64,000 bases of DNA from Rhodosalinus sp041365695. Its GTDB lineage: Bacteria; Pseudomonadota; Alphaproteobacteria; Rhodobacterales; Rhodobacteraceae. Under the pieces are notes generated by a model that saw nothing but the letters and a program-made list of their open reading frames with translations, made no database searches and was not told where the DNA came from. The DNA is taken from positions 124,001-188,000 of the forward strand of contig NZ_JBGFSJ010000002.1 in assembly GCF_041365695.1 (NCBI RefSeq). Reading direction: 5' to 3'. Each line of letters begins with the position of its first letter. Within the stretch, counting starts at the first letter, position 1. Shown here one piece after another: positions 1 through 8,402 of the stretch. The position numbers were made by a program, and so were the translations under genes.

Positions 1-246
1 GCCGCCGTTGGAGGAAAAGGACACGCCGGGAATGCGATCGAGCGTGCGCTCGAGCGTCAGCGGCGCCTCGTCGAGCGCCTCTTCGTCGAGGACGTCGACG
101 ATGGCGCCGGTGCGGTTGACCTCTTGCGGGACGAGCGCGCCGGAAACGACGATCTCCCCAAGATCGAAGCTTTCCTGGGCCAGGGCCTGGGAGGCGGAAA
201 GAAGCGCCGCGACGGCGGCGGATGCGGAGAGTGGAAGGCGGGTCAT
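1..246 (-). CDS. TonB-dependent receptor, N-terminal part (BtuB-like), cut by the window start
   Basis: The first 82 codons are visible. A signal peptide ends at ALAQ (about residue 24). A TonB-box and plug-domain start follows (DLGEIVVSG, then LERTLDRIPGVSFSSNGG), which is typical of outer-membrane TonB-dependent receptors that import scarce metal chelates or vitamins. The cobalamin riboswitch 155 bases upstream on the same strand points to vitamin B12 or a corrinoid as substrate, so a BtuB role is likely. The beta-barrel lies outside the window, so substrate cannot be judged from the protein itself. Confidence 0.85.
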   Translation of the reverse strand, partial: MTRLPLSASAAVAALLSASQALAQESFDLGEIVVSGALVPQEVNRTGAIVDVLDEEALDEAPLTLERTLDRIPGVSFSSNGG

Positions 247-400
247 GGATCTGTCCCTTCATGGCGGCCCGGGGGCCGACGGCCGGTGAATGCCCGCGAC
301 GGACGGCATGACCGGCCCCTCGCGGACGACGAAACGATTGTCACCTCGACGGAAGGGTCCGTTGCCCGTGGCGCGCCCCGCGCCAGGACAGGGTGATCGC

Positions 401-566
401 CTCGGCAGGTCTCCTGGCTTGCGGGTCGTCGCTTGGCCGGGCCTTCCCGCCGCGCCCCTAGGCGCCGCAGTGGCATGTTCCGGCTTCGCTCTCCGCTCAC
501 AGTTGCGGGGGCAGCCGCAGATTCGGGCCGGCGCGAAGCCGGGTTCTCACTGCGTTCCCTTTTCAT
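401..566 (-). ncRNA. Cobalamin (B12) riboswitch
   Basis: Read on the minus strand, the conserved blocks occur in order: AAAGGGAACGCAGTGAGAA near 563-545, TGCCCCCGCAACTGTGAGCG (the B12 box region) near 515-496, GCCACTG near 475, GGGAAGG near 450, and AGCCAGGAGACCTGCCGA at 419-402. This is the classical AdoCbl riboswitch. It sits in the 5' leader of the TonB receptor and should lower its expression when cobalamin is plentiful. Confidence 0.95.
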
Positions 567-793
567 CCGACGCCGAAACGCCGGAACCGAAGCAGGGCGA
601 AGGTGCCCGCCGCCCGGCGCGGTTGTCAAGCGCGTTCGACCCGGCGGCGGCCACGGCGCCGCGCTGTCGCTTTTCGGCTTAGCGCGGCAGCGATTCTGTC
701 TTATGCCTCGCCCCGACTGGAAACTCGGGGCCTGGTGATGACGAGGATGATGCCGAAGCGAGCTGCACCGTCGCGGCGCGGGAGGGGTGCGCA
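567..793. other. Intergenic stretch between riboswitch and the gene at 794
   Basis: No convincing gene is seen. A small perfect stem CCCCGA/TCGGGG (711-716 and 725-730) with an 8-base loop lies about 65 bases before the 794 gene, whose ribosome site is GGAGGGG at 781-787. The stretch must hold promoters for both directions. Confidence 0.5.
601..629 (-). promoter_or_regulatory. Candidate promoter for the riboswitch-TonB receptor transcript
   Basis: On the minus strand a perfect TTGACA lies at 629-624. A 17-base spacer leads to a poor -10 (GCACCT, 606-601). It is placed about 35 bases before the first conserved riboswitch block, as expected, but the weak -10 makes this tentative. Confidence 0.3.
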
Positions 794-1147
794 ATGACGC
801 TTTACCTGCGCTGGGTGCTCGAGACCGAACTGCGCGGCGCGCCGGACGACGATCTGGCCGCGATCGCGCAGGACCTGCTTTACCAGGCCCGGGAGGAGGA
901 GGCGGGCACGCTGCAATGCGATGTCCATCTTTCGGAGGATGGCGAACGGCTGCATCTGCTGATGGGCTTTTCGAACGATACCGCCGTGGTCGAGCATTTG
1001 CAGGGGTTCACGCGGCGTTTCGCGCGCCCGCTGTTTGCGCTGGTGCGTCCGTTGCGCATGACGGTCTATGGCGATCCGTCCCCCGAGGTGCGCGAGGCGC
1101 TCGGCGCGTTGCAGCCGACCTACATGCCGCGCCTGCAGGACGGCTAG
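794..1147 (+). CDS. Hypothetical protein, 117 aa, possibly ferredoxin-like (ABM-type) fold
   Basis: Family not recognised with certainty. It is a soluble acidic protein with no signal peptide or membrane segment. The alternating strand and helix pattern (LYLRWVLE, then a helix rich in D/E, then GTLQCDVHLSE and RLHLLMGFS) resembles small dimeric alpha-beta barrel proteins such as ABM domains, but no heme or active-site motif is visible. GGAGGGG lies 7 bases before the ATG. Its TAG stop shares the tetranucleotide CTAG (1144-1147) with the stop of the convergent IclR gene. No functional link to the flanking B12 receptor can be shown. Confidence 0.7.
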   Translation: MTLYLRWVLETELRGAPDDDLAAIAQDLLYQAREEEAGTLQCDVHLSEDGERLHLLMGFSNDTAVVEHLQGFTRRFARPLFALVRPLRMTVYGDPSPEVREALGALQPTYMPRLQDG

Positions 1148-1914
1148 AGAAGCCCCCGGAGCGCCGAGGCGCAACGCTGCAGCGTGGCCTCGATCCGCGG
1201 CCGGAATCCCGGCATCTCGTAAAAGGACCCTTCCGCGGAGTGGCCGACCGCGGCGATTTCCCCGCCCGAGCAGCGAAACCCGATCGCCGTGGCGGTGACG
1301 CCCGGCTCGAACTCGCCGTCGCAGTGCATGATCCCGCTGGGCGCGGCCCCCTCGATGAGGCGCATCACGGCGGCGCGGTCGGTGATGGTCTTCTCGGTCC
1401 AGGCCGCGACCGGTGCCTCGGCCACCAGCTGCGCGCGGCGCTCGGGCGGTTCCTGCACGACGAGGGCGCGGCCCATCGCGGTGGCGAGAAGCGGCAGCCG
1501 GCTGCCCACGGTGAAGCCCAGCCGCGGCGCCAGCCCGTCGCCGCCCGTGTGGGCAAGGAAGATCGCGTCTTCCCCGTCGCGCATCGCCATGGAAAGCGGC
1601 TGCCCGCACTGCGCGGCGAATCCCTCGAGCACCGGCTGGATCGCAAGGCCGAAGCGGCGCCCCTGCAGGAACCCGCCCGCCAGGACGAGAATGCGCGGCG
1701 ACAGGGAATAGCTGCGCCCGGTCTGCCGGACATAGCCCAGCCGCACCAGCGTGAGCACGAGCCGGCGCGCCACCGCGCGGTCGATGCCGCAGCGCCGGGC
1801 GATCTCGGGGATGGTGAGCTGCTGCGCGTCGGCGTCGAAGCATTTCAGCACGCACAGCCCCTTGGCGAAGGTGAGCGACGTGTCCGAGGTGGAGATCTCT
1901 GTGGTTCCGGCCAT
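1144..1914 (-). CDS. IclR family transcriptional regulator
   Basis: 256 aa. The N-terminal winged helix-turn-helix is clear (SLTFAKGLCVLKCFD, then QQLTIPEIARRCGIDRAVARR, about residues 14-60). It is followed by an IclR effector-binding domain (QPVLEGFAAQCGQPLSMAMRDGEDAIFLAHTGG and the C-terminal GFRCSGGEIAAVGHSAEG). IclR proteins bind short aromatic or aliphatic metabolites and control neighbouring catabolic genes. The gene is divergent from the Rieske oxygenase, with a 118-base shared intergenic region that contains an inverted repeat, so it is the probable regulator of the cluster up to 8.4 kb. The ligand is unknown. Confidence 0.93.
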   Translation of the reverse strand: MAGTTEISTSDTSLTFAKGLCVLKCFDADAQQLTIPEIARRCGIDRAVARRLVLTLVRLGYVRQTGRSYSLSPRILVLAGGFLQGRRFGLAIQPVLEGFAAQCGQPLSMAMRDGEDAIFLAHTGGDGLAPRLGFTVGSRLPLLATAMGRALVVQEPPERRAQLVAEAPVAAWTEKTITDRAAVMRLIEGAAPSGIMHCDGEFEPGVTATAIGFRCSGGEIAAVGHSAEGSFYEMPGFRPRIEATLQRCASALRGLL

Positions 1915-1937
1915 CGCCGCGACCCTCCCTCGCGCGC

Positions 1938-1977
1938 TTGACAGTCCCGCGCGGCTGACTCAACATTCCGATAATGT
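1938..1977 (+). promoter_or_regulatory. Promoter and candidate IclR operator for the Rieske/GS-like/TAXI cluster
   Basis: TTGACA at 1938-1943, a 17-base spacer and CAACAT at 1961-1966 form a plausible sigma-70 promoter. Overlapping the -10 is a 15-base inverted repeat, ACATT (1963-1967), CCGAT, AATGT (1973-1977). Its size and position suit an IclR-family operator. Assignment to the divergent regulator is inference. Confidence 0.5.
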
Positions 1978-2032
1978 ATCGCCAGTGCGATTTTCGCGCA
2001 AATGCCAATTCACGCTTGGCAAGGAGGCCCGG

Positions 2033-3355
2033 ATGATCAGCCAGGAACTCAACGACAGGATCACGCGCGTGGAGCAGGGTACCGGCGCAGGGGCTGTCCT
2101 GCGCCTCTACTGGCAGCCCGCCGCGCTTTCGGAAGAGTTGTCCGGGCCGCGCCCGGTGATTCCCGTGCGGCTGATGGGCGAGGATCTCGTGCTGTTCCGC
2201 GACACGTCCGGCGAACTCGGGCTCATCGGGCGGCATTGCCCGCACCGCGGCGCCGACCTCTGCTACGGCCGGCGCGAGGACGGCGGCCTGCGCTGCCCGT
2301 TCCACGGCTGGCATTTCGACCGGACCGGCCAGTGCGTGGAGACGCCGGGCGAGCCCGAGGGCTCGCCGCTTGCCGGGAACATCCGCACCACCGCCTACCC
2401 GGTGGTCGAGAAGAACGGGATCGTCTGGGCCTACATGGGGCCGGGCGAGCCGCCGGCCTTCCCCGATCTCGACTGCTTCCGCGCGCCCGAAAGCCACGTC
2501 TTCGCCTTCAAGGGCCTGTGGGAGTGCAACTGGCTGCAGGCGATGGAGGTGGGCATCGACCCGGTGCACGCCTCCTTCCTGCACCGCTTCCTCCAGGACG
2601 AGGACCCGGCCGAGAGCTATGGCAAGCAGTTCCGCGACCGGGCAGGGCAGACCGACATGCCGATGACGCAGCTTCTGCGGGAGTATCCGCGCCCCGAGAT
2701 CAGGGTCGAGGAGACCGATCACGGCCTGCGCCTTGTCGCACTGCGGCACATGGAGGACGGGCGCAGCCATGTCCGCGTGACCAACCAGGTCTTCCCCGAG
2801 GCGATCTGCATCCCGATCTCGAACGAGATGACCATCACCCAGTGGCACGTTCCGGTGGATGACACCCACTGCTACTGGTTCTCGATGTTCACCAGCTACA
2901 CGGACCCGGTGAACCGGGAACTGATGCGCGAGCAGCGCCTGAAGGAGCACCGGCTACCCGATTACGCGCCGCTCAAGAACCGGCGCAACAATTACGGCTA
3001 CGACCCCGAGGAGCAGGTGCGCGAGACCTACACGGGCATGGGGCTCGACATCAACGTGCACGACCAGTGGGCGGTGGAGAGCATGGGTGCGATCCAGGAT
3101 CGCACGCAGGAGCATCTGGGCAAGACCGACGTCGCCATCATCCGCTACCGCCGGATGCTGCGCGCGGCCATCGACAAGGTGGAGGCGGGCGAGATCGACG
3201 ACCTGCCGCTGCGCGGCGCGGGCGCGGAGCGGGTGCAGGGGCCGGTGTCCATCGACGCCATCGGGCCGACCGATCGCTGGGACGCGCTCTGGCGCGAGGC
3301 CGACGCCCATCGCCGCGCCCATTGCGACTGGTCCGCACCGCTCGCCGCGGAATGA
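2033..3355 (+). CDS. Rieske non-heme iron oxygenase, alpha subunit (phthalate 4,5-dioxygenase-like)
   Basis: 440 aa, starting at the ATG preceded by AAGGAGG (2021-2027). An upstream extension of the open frame lacks a ribosome site. The Rieske 2Fe-2S motif is complete (CPH at residues 69-71 and CPFHGWH at 88-94: Cys69, His71, Cys88, His91). The mononuclear iron site is also present (Asp176, His179, His184 in GIDPVHASFLHRF). The overall form resembles phthalate-dioxygenase-type alpha subunits, which hydroxylate or demethylate aromatic or amine substrates and need a separate reductase. No reductase gene lies in the window. The stop overlaps the start of the GS-like gene (ATGA), so the two are translationally coupled. 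Confidence 0.92.
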   Translation: MISQELNDRITRVEQGTGAGAVLRLYWQPAALSEELSGPRPVIPVRLMGEDLVLFRDTSGELGLIGRHCPHRGADLCYGRREDGGLRCPFHGWHFDRTGQCVETPGEPEGSPLAGNIRTTAYPVVEKNGIVWAYMGPGEPPAFPDLDCFRAPESHVFAFKGLWECNWLQAMEVGIDPVHASFLHRFLQDEDPAESYGKQFRDRAGQTDMPMTQLLREYPRPEIRVEETDHGLRLVALRHMEDGRSHVRVTNQVFPEAICIPISNEMTITQWHVPVDDTHCYWFSMFTSYTDPVNRELMREQRLKEHRLPDYAPLKNRRNNYGYDPEEQVRETYTGMGLDINVHDQWAVESMGAIQDRTQEHLGKTDVAIIRYRRMLRAAIDKVEAGEIDDLPLRGAGAERVQGPVSIDAIGPTDRWDALWREADAHRRAHCDWSAPLAAE

Positions 3356-4800
3356 GCGCTGGAGACCTCGAAGGGGGGCGCACGGCGCGGCTTGGCCTCT
3401 ACGACGCGGCCGCGCTCGCGCGCGCGGCGGAGGTGCTGGAGGAGGTGCAGCGCCGCGGGCTCGAGGTGGTCCGCCTCTCCTTCGTGGACCAGCACGGCAT
3501 CCTGCGCGGCAAGGCGCTGGCGGCCGCGGCGCTTGCCTCGGCCTTCCGCTCCGGCGTGGCGATGACCTCCACGCTCTTGCTGAAGGACACGTCGCACCGC
3601 ACCGTCTTCCCCGTCTGGGAGGGCGGCCCCGGCATCGGAGACGGCCGGCTCAACGGCGCGGGCGACATGCTGATGCTGCCCGATCCGGAAACCTTCCGTG
3701 TCCTGCCCTGGTCGCAGCACAACGGCTGGATGCTGTGCGATCTGCGTTACGCCGATGGCGGCGAGATGCCGTTCTGCCCGCGCTCGATCCTCAAGCGGTC
3801 GGTGGCGCGCCTTGCCGCCGACGGCCTGCGCATGACCTGCGGGCTCGAGGTGGAGTTTCACGTCCACCGGGTCGAGGACGCCCGGCTCGCCCACGCCGAT
3901 GCCGGCATGCCCGGCGCCCCGCCCGAGACGGCGCTTCTTGCCCAAGGCTACCAGTATCTCACCGAGGCGCGCTACGACGCGCTGGAAGAGGCGATGGACG
4001 CGATCCGCCGCGCGTCGCAGAAGCTCGGCCTGCCCGTGCGCTCGATGGAGGTCGAGTTCGGGCCGTCGCAGTGCGAGATGACGTTCGAGCCCGCCGACCC
4101 GCTGTCGCACGCCGACGCGATGGTGCTCTTCCGCCACGCCACCAAGGAGGTCTGCCGCCGCATGGGCCTCCATGCGAGCTTCATGTCGCGCCCGCGCCTC
4201 GAGGGCGTGGTGCCCTGCGGCTGGCACCTGCACCAGTCGGTGGGCGACGCGGGCGGCCGCAACCTCTTCGCGCCCGAGGGCGACGGGCTGACGCCGACGG
4301 CGTCGGGCTGGATCGCGGGACTTCTGGAGCGGGCAGAGGAAAGCTGCATGCTCACGACGCCCACGGTCAACGGCTACAAGCGCTACCAGCCCTTCATGCT
4401 GGCCCCGGACCGCATCCAGTGGGGCCGCGACAACAAGGGGGCCATGATCCGCGCGCTGATCGCGCCGGGCGACGCGGCGAGCCGGGTCGAGAATCGCGTG
4501 GCCGAACCGGCCGCCTGCCCGCACCTCGTGTTCGCCGCGCAGATCGAGGCGGGACGAGACGGGACGGCGCGCGGGCTTCCGGCACCCGAGCCGGTCGAGG
4601 ATCCCTATGGCAGCGACGCGCCACGGCTTCCGGCCGATCTGGGCGCTGCGGTCGACGCGTTCGAGGCCTCCGACCTCTGGCCCGCCGTCTGGGGCGCGGA
4701 TACCGTCCGGTGGCTTTCCACGATCAAGCGGGCGGAATGGCGGCGCTACCTCGCCACCGTCTCCGAATGGGAGCAGCGCGAGTATTACGGGCTCTTCTGA
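3352..4800 (+). CDS. Glutamine synthetase family protein (probable gamma-glutamyl-amine ligase)
   Basis: 482 aa from the ATG inside the Rieske stop. The catalytic GS fold is intact: GLEVEFHVH (164-172), SMEVEFGPSQCE (231-242) with metal-binding glutamates, GWHLHQS (290-296), VNGYKRYQP (339-347) and SRVENRVAEP (378-387, the substrate arginine region). The N-terminal domain holds FVDQHGILRGK, typical of GS-like enzymes that are not GlnA. Relatives gamma-glutamylate amines (PuuA, IpuC) or anilines (TdnQ). Pairing with a Rieske oxygenase and an uptake system suggests that the substrate amine is activated or masked by glutamate. Substrate unknown. True nitrogen-assimilating GlnA is unlikely given the context. 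Confidence 0.88.
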   Translation: MSAGDLEGGRTARLGLYDAAALARAAEVLEEVQRRGLEVVRLSFVDQHGILRGKALAAAALASAFRSGVAMTSTLLLKDTSHRTVFPVWEGGPGIGDGRLNGAGDMLMLPDPETFRVLPWSQHNGWMLCDLRYADGGEMPFCPRSILKRSVARLAADGLRMTCGLEVEFHVHRVEDARLAHADAGMPGAPPETALLAQGYQYLTEARYDALEEAMDAIRRASQKLGLPVRSMEVEFGPSQCEMTFEPADPLSHADAMVLFRHATKEVCRRMGLHASFMSRPRLEGVVPCGWHLHQSVGDAGGRNLFAPEGDGLTPTASGWIAGLLERAEESCMLTTPTVNGYKRYQPFMLAPDRIQWGRDNKGAMIRALIAPGDAASRVENRVAEPAACPHLVFAAQIEAGRDGTARGLPAPEPVEDPYGSDAPRLPADLGAAVDAFEASDLWPAVWGADTVRWLSTIKRAEWRRYLATVSEWEQREYYGLF

Positions 4801-4845
4801 GCGCGGGCAGCCGCTCTTCGCCACAGGGGCCCATGGGGCCAGAGC

Positions 4846-4874
4846 TTGACATCTCTGCCCACGGGCAATGAACT
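4846..4874 (+). promoter_or_regulatory. Candidate internal promoter before the TAXI gene
   Basis: TTGACA at 4846-4851, a 17-base spacer and a weak TGAACT at 4869-4874. A palindrome TGCCC-AC-GGGCA (4856-4867) lies in the spacer and could be an operator or a small hairpin. The 129-base gap before the TAXI gene leaves room for separate transcription. Confidence 0.3.
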
Positions 4875-4929
4875 GGGCGCGCAAACGAGGGGCGGGGCAC
4901 ACCCGCTCCCGGCAACTGGGAGGACGACC

Positions 4930-5883
4930 ATGAAACGATTCATGCTCGCCGCGGCGGCTGCCGTGGCGCTCGGCTCCGGCGCGCAGGCGCAGGATCTCGC
5001 CATCGCCACCGGTGGCACCGGCGGCACCTACTATCCCTACGGCGGCGGCCTTGCCGAGCTGATCGGCCGCCACGTCGAGGGCGCCTCGGCCACGGCGGAG
5101 GTCACCGGCGCCTCGGTCGAGAACATGGCGCTCATCTCGCGCCAGGACGTCGACATCGCCATCGCGCTCGCCGACACCGTGGTGGATGCCTACGAGGGCG
5201 CGGGCCAGTTCGAGGGACGCGCCGTGGACGCCCGCGCGCTCGCCTCGATCTACCCCAACGCGATCCAGATCGTGACGCTTGCCGACAGCGGCATCGAGGG
5301 CCTCTCGGATCTCGTGGGCAAGCGCGTCTCGGTCGGCGCGCCCGGCTCGGGCACGGAGGTCAACGCCCGCCGCATCCTCGAGGCGAACGGCATCACCTAC
5401 GACGACATCGACGAGCAGCGGCTGAATTTCAACGAAACCGCGGACGCGCTGCGCGACGGCGACATCGACGCCGGCTTCTGGTCGGTCGGGCCGCCGACCT
5501 CGTCGATCATGAACCTCGCCGCGACCCGCGACATCCGCCTCGTGCCGCTGACGGACGAAGAGGTGGCCGCGGGCCAGGAGCAGCACGGCACCTTCGCGGC
5601 CTACACGCTCCGCGCCGGCATCTACGAAGGCGTCGAGGCGCCGGTGCCGACCATCGCGGTGCCGAACGTGCTCGTGGTGAACGCGGCCATGGACGAGGAG
5701 CTGGCCTACCAGATCACCATGAACATGTTCGAGAACGTGGACGAGCTGATCGCGGTGCACCCGGCGGCGAACGACACCACGGTGGAATTCGCCCTCGGCG
5801 CGACGCCGATCCCGATGCACCCGGGCGCCCTGCGCTACTACGAGGAGACGGGCGCGGAAATTCCCGACCGTCTGCGCGACTGA
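4930..5883 (+). CDS. TAXI family TRAP transporter solute-binding protein
   Basis: 317 aa, start chosen at the ATG after GGGAGG (4918-4923). The signal peptide MKRFMLAAAAAVALGSGAQA is cleaved before QDLAIATGG. The TAXI hallmark GGTGGTYYPYGGGLAELI follows directly, with VGKRVSVGAPGSGTEVNA in the middle. Periplasmic TAXI proteins bind acidic substrates (glutamate, 2-oxoglutarate or aromatic acids in known cases) and pass them to a fused TRAP permease, here encoded two genes downstream. Together with the upstream enzymes it probably supplies the cluster's substrate. Confidence 0.93.
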   Translation: MKRFMLAAAAAVALGSGAQAQDLAIATGGTGGTYYPYGGGLAELIGRHVEGASATAEVTGASVENMALISRQDVDIAIALADTVVDAYEGAGQFEGRAVDARALASIYPNAIQIVTLADSGIEGLSDLVGKRVSVGAPGSGTEVNARRILEANGITYDDIDEQRLNFNETADALRDGDIDAGFWSVGPPTSSIMNLAATRDIRLVPLTDEEVAAGQEQHGTFAAYTLRAGIYEGVEAPVPTIAVPNVLVVNAAMDEELAYQITMNMFENVDELIAVHPAANDTTVEFALGATPIPMHPGALRYYEETGAEIPDRLRD

Positions 5884-5886
5884 GCC

Positions 5887-6354
5887 GTGCAACGCCGATG
5901 GGGGCGGCCGGTTGCGGCCGCCCTTTTCCTTGCCGCCGCGCCCGCCATGGCCGACATGCTGACGGTCGAAGGCGCGGACGGCCACGTTCTGCTGGCGGAA
6001 CGCGCGCCCGAGGGCGGGGAGTGGTGCCTGCGCTGGAACCATTCGGTCACGGGCGGCGAGGTGGCGGACTGTTTCGTGAACGACGGGGGGCAGATGGTGC
6101 TTCGGCGGTCCTACCTGCATGATTTCGCCGCAGGTCTCGGCACGGTCGAGGGGCGCGGCGGCCGGCTCGTCTCGGCGCCGCGCGGCGGCTACTGGATCGA
6201 GGGCCTCCGCGAGGCGATCCCCGACAACGCGCTCAGCCTCCGGGTGGGCTCCGAGCGGGTCGATCACCGCCTCGTCACCGGCGGCGCGGCGCACCGACTG
6301 TCGCCGCGGGCCGCCGGCGCACGGGTGACGATCCGCCTCGTGCCGGAGGACTGA
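5887..6354 (+). CDS. DUF1850 domain-containing protein
   Basis: 155 aa with a GTG start 3 bases after the TAXI stop; no ATG in this frame precedes the conserved part. A signal-like N-terminus (PVAAALFLAAAPAMA) leads into a compact domain with CLRWNHSVTGGEVADCF and a basic segment (LRRSYLHDFAAGLG). DUF1850 genes are almost always wedged between TAXI binding protein and TRAP permease genes, as here. It is probably an accessory part of the transporter, but its biochemical role is not known. Confidence 0.88.
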   Translation: MQRRWGRPVAAALFLAAAPAMADMLTVEGADGHVLLAERAPEGGEWCLRWNHSVTGGEVADCFVNDGGQMVLRRSYLHDFAAGLGTVEGRGGRLVSAPRGGYWIEGLREAIPDNALSLRVGSERVDHRLVTGGAAHRLSPRAAGARVTIRLVPED

Positions 6355-6358
6355 CCGG

Positions 6359-8389
6359 ATGAGCGCCATCCCCGCCGACACGACCCGCCTCGTCGCCCCA
6401 GTGGGCGCGCAGCCCCGCGCGGTCGCGGTGGCGGTTTTCCTTGTCGGGATCGCGCTTTCGCTCTTCCAGCTCTACGGGGCGGGAATCGAGCCGCTGGGGC
6501 TTTTCTACCAGCGCACGATCCATCTCAGCTTCATCCTGGTGCTCGCCTTCCTGATCTTCCCGGTCACCGGGCCGGACCGCCCGCGCGGCCCCCTGGCGTG
6601 GCTGGTCGACGGGGCCTTCCTCGTGGCGGGCGCGGTCGCCGGCGGCTACATCGCCTGGAACCTCGACGCGATCATCAACCGGGCGGGGTTCTGGTCGCAG
6701 ACCGATATCTGGATGGGCATCCTCGCCACCGTCACCGTGCTGGAAGCGAGCCGGCGCGCGGTGGGCCTGGGCATGACCGTGATCGGGCTCGCCGCGATCC
6801 TCTACGCGCTCGCGGGCTCTCGCGGGGAACTGCCCTGGCTCGGCGAGTGGCTGCCCGGCATCCTGGAACATCGCGGCGCCTCGCTCGACCGGCTGGTGGG
6901 GCAGCTATACCTCGGGCAGGAGGGGATCTTCGGCCTGCCGCTCGGCGTGGCGGCGACCTACGTCTTCATCTTCGTGCTCTTCGGGGCGTTTCTAGAGGTC
7001 ACGGGCGCGGGCAAATTCTTCATCGACCTCGCCTACGCCGCCACGGGGAATCGGCCGGGCGGGCCTGCGAAGGCCGCGGTGGTCGCCTCGGCGGGCATGG
7101 GCTCGATCTCTGGCTCGGCCATCGCCAACGTCGTCACGACTGGGGCCTTCACGATCCCGCTGATGAAGCGGCTGGGCTACCGCCCCGCGCAGGCGGGCGG
7201 CATCGAGGCGGCGGCGTCCACCGGCGGACAGATCACGCCCCCGCTGATGGGGGCGGGCGCCTTCCTGATCTCGGAATACACCCGGATTCCCTATGTCGAG
7301 ATCGTGCTGATGTCGATCTTTCCGGCCTTCCTCTATCTCGGCACGGTCTATCTCTTCGTGCACATCGTCGCGATGAAGGCGGGGATGAAGGGAATGCCGC
7401 GGGACGAGCTTCCGACCTTCGCCCGGGTCATGGCGGAGGGCTGGCAATTCGTCATCCCGCTTTTCCTGCTGGTCTATCTGCTGCTGAACAACCTTTCGCC
7501 CATGCGGGTGGGGTTCTGGGCGATCCTCGCCATACTGGGTGTCGCGGGGCTCCGCGCGGCGCTCGACATCTTCGTGCTCGAGCCGCGGGCGGGACATCCG
7601 GCCACGGCCGAGCGGATCCGGACCGCGCTTGGCAACGGGGCGCGCCTGGTGGCGCAGGCGCTGGCGCTGGGCGCGCGGAACGCGGTCGCGGTCTCGGTGG
7701 CCTGCGCCGTGGCGGGCATCATCGTCGGCGTCGTCGGGCTCACCGGTCTGGGGCTCAAGTTCTCGTCCATGATGGTGGCCTTCTCGGGCGGGAACATGGT
7801 GCTCGCGCTGTTCCTCGTGCTGATCGCGAGCCTCGTGCTGGGCATGGGGCTGCCGGTGACGGCGGCCTACATCGTGCTGATCGTGCTGGTGGGGCCGGCG
7901 CTCACGCAGGAGTTCGGCATCCCGCTCATCATCGCGCATCTGGTGGTGTTCTGGTACTCGCAGGACAGCAACGTGACGCCGCCCATCGCGCTTGCGGGGT
8001 TCGCGGGCGCGGCCATCGCGGGGGCGAAGCCCATGGCCACCTCGGTGCAGGCGTGGAAGTTCGCAAAGGGCCTCTACCTCATCCCGCTCTTCATGGTCTA
8101 CAACCCCGAGATGGTGCTGGGCGGGCCGCCTCTGGTCGTGCTCTGGACGGGCGTCACGGCGATCCTCGCGCTGGCCGCCTTCGCCGCTGCCATTGAAGGC
8201 TGGCTGTTCGGCCGGATGGACATCTTCTCGCGCGTGGCAGTGATCCCGGCGACGGTGGCGATCTTCTATCCCGACCTCCGCGTCGAGGTTCTGGGCGCCG
8301 CGGTCATCCTTGCCGTGCTGTCGTGGAACTGGATGCGGGCGCGCGGCGGCTCGGACGGGCCGGCGCGAACCGACGCGCGCCGCGCCTGA
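6359..8389 (+). CDS. TRAP transporter permease, fused small and large membrane subunits (TAXI type)
   Basis: 676 aa and very hydrophobic. The first roughly 190 residues hold DctQ-like helices (AVFLVGIALSLFQLYGAGI onward). The remainder is a DctM-like transporter with the signature GSISGSAIANVVTTGAFTIP and the cavity motif AAASTGGQITPPLMGAGAFL, repeated later in weaker form as DSNVTPPIALAGFAGAAIAG. TRAP permeases are sodium-driven secondary importers served by the periplasmic binding protein. It starts 4 bases after the DUF1850 stop and closes the cluster. Confidence 0.93.
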   Translation: MSAIPADTTRLVAPVGAQPRAVAVAVFLVGIALSLFQLYGAGIEPLGLFYQRTIHLSFILVLAFLIFPVTGPDRPRGPLAWLVDGAFLVAGAVAGGYIAWNLDAIINRAGFWSQTDIWMGILATVTVLEASRRAVGLGMTVIGLAAILYALAGSRGELPWLGEWLPGILEHRGASLDRLVGQLYLGQEGIFGLPLGVAATYVFIFVLFGAFLEVTGAGKFFIDLAYAATGNRPGGPAKAAVVASAGMGSISGSAIANVVTTGAFTIPLMKRLGYRPAQAGGIEAAASTGGQITPPLMGAGAFLISEYTRIPYVEIVLMSIFPAFLYLGTVYLFVHIVAMKAGMKGMPRDELPTFARVMAEGWQFVIPLFLLVYLLLNNLSPMRVGFWAILAILGVAGLRAALDIFVLEPRAGHPATAERIRTALGNGARLVAQALALGARNAVAVSVACAVAGIIVGVVGLTGLGLKFSSMMVAFSGGNMVLALFLVLIASLVLGMGLPVTAAYIVLIVLVGPALTQEFGIPLIIAHLVVFWYSQDSNVTPPIALAGFAGAAIAGAKPMATSVQAWKFAKGLYLIPLFMVYNPEMVLGGPPLVVLWTGVTAILALAAFAAAIEGWLFGRMDIFSRVAVIPATVAIFYPDLRVEVLGAAVILAVLSWNWMRARGGSDGPARTDARRA

Positions 8390-8402
8390 TCCCGTGCCCC
8401 CC

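Noticed and set aside
2002..2862. Alternative-frame open reading in the Rieske gene
   Set aside because: It is Arg/Pro-rich and out of frame with the clear Rieske and iron motifs.
3145..6381. A minus-strand open frame of over 1000 codons antisense to the GS-like and TAXI genes
   Set aside because: It is His/Arg/Ala-rich, has no recognisable domain or ribosome site, and mirrors the third-position GC of the real plus-strand genes.
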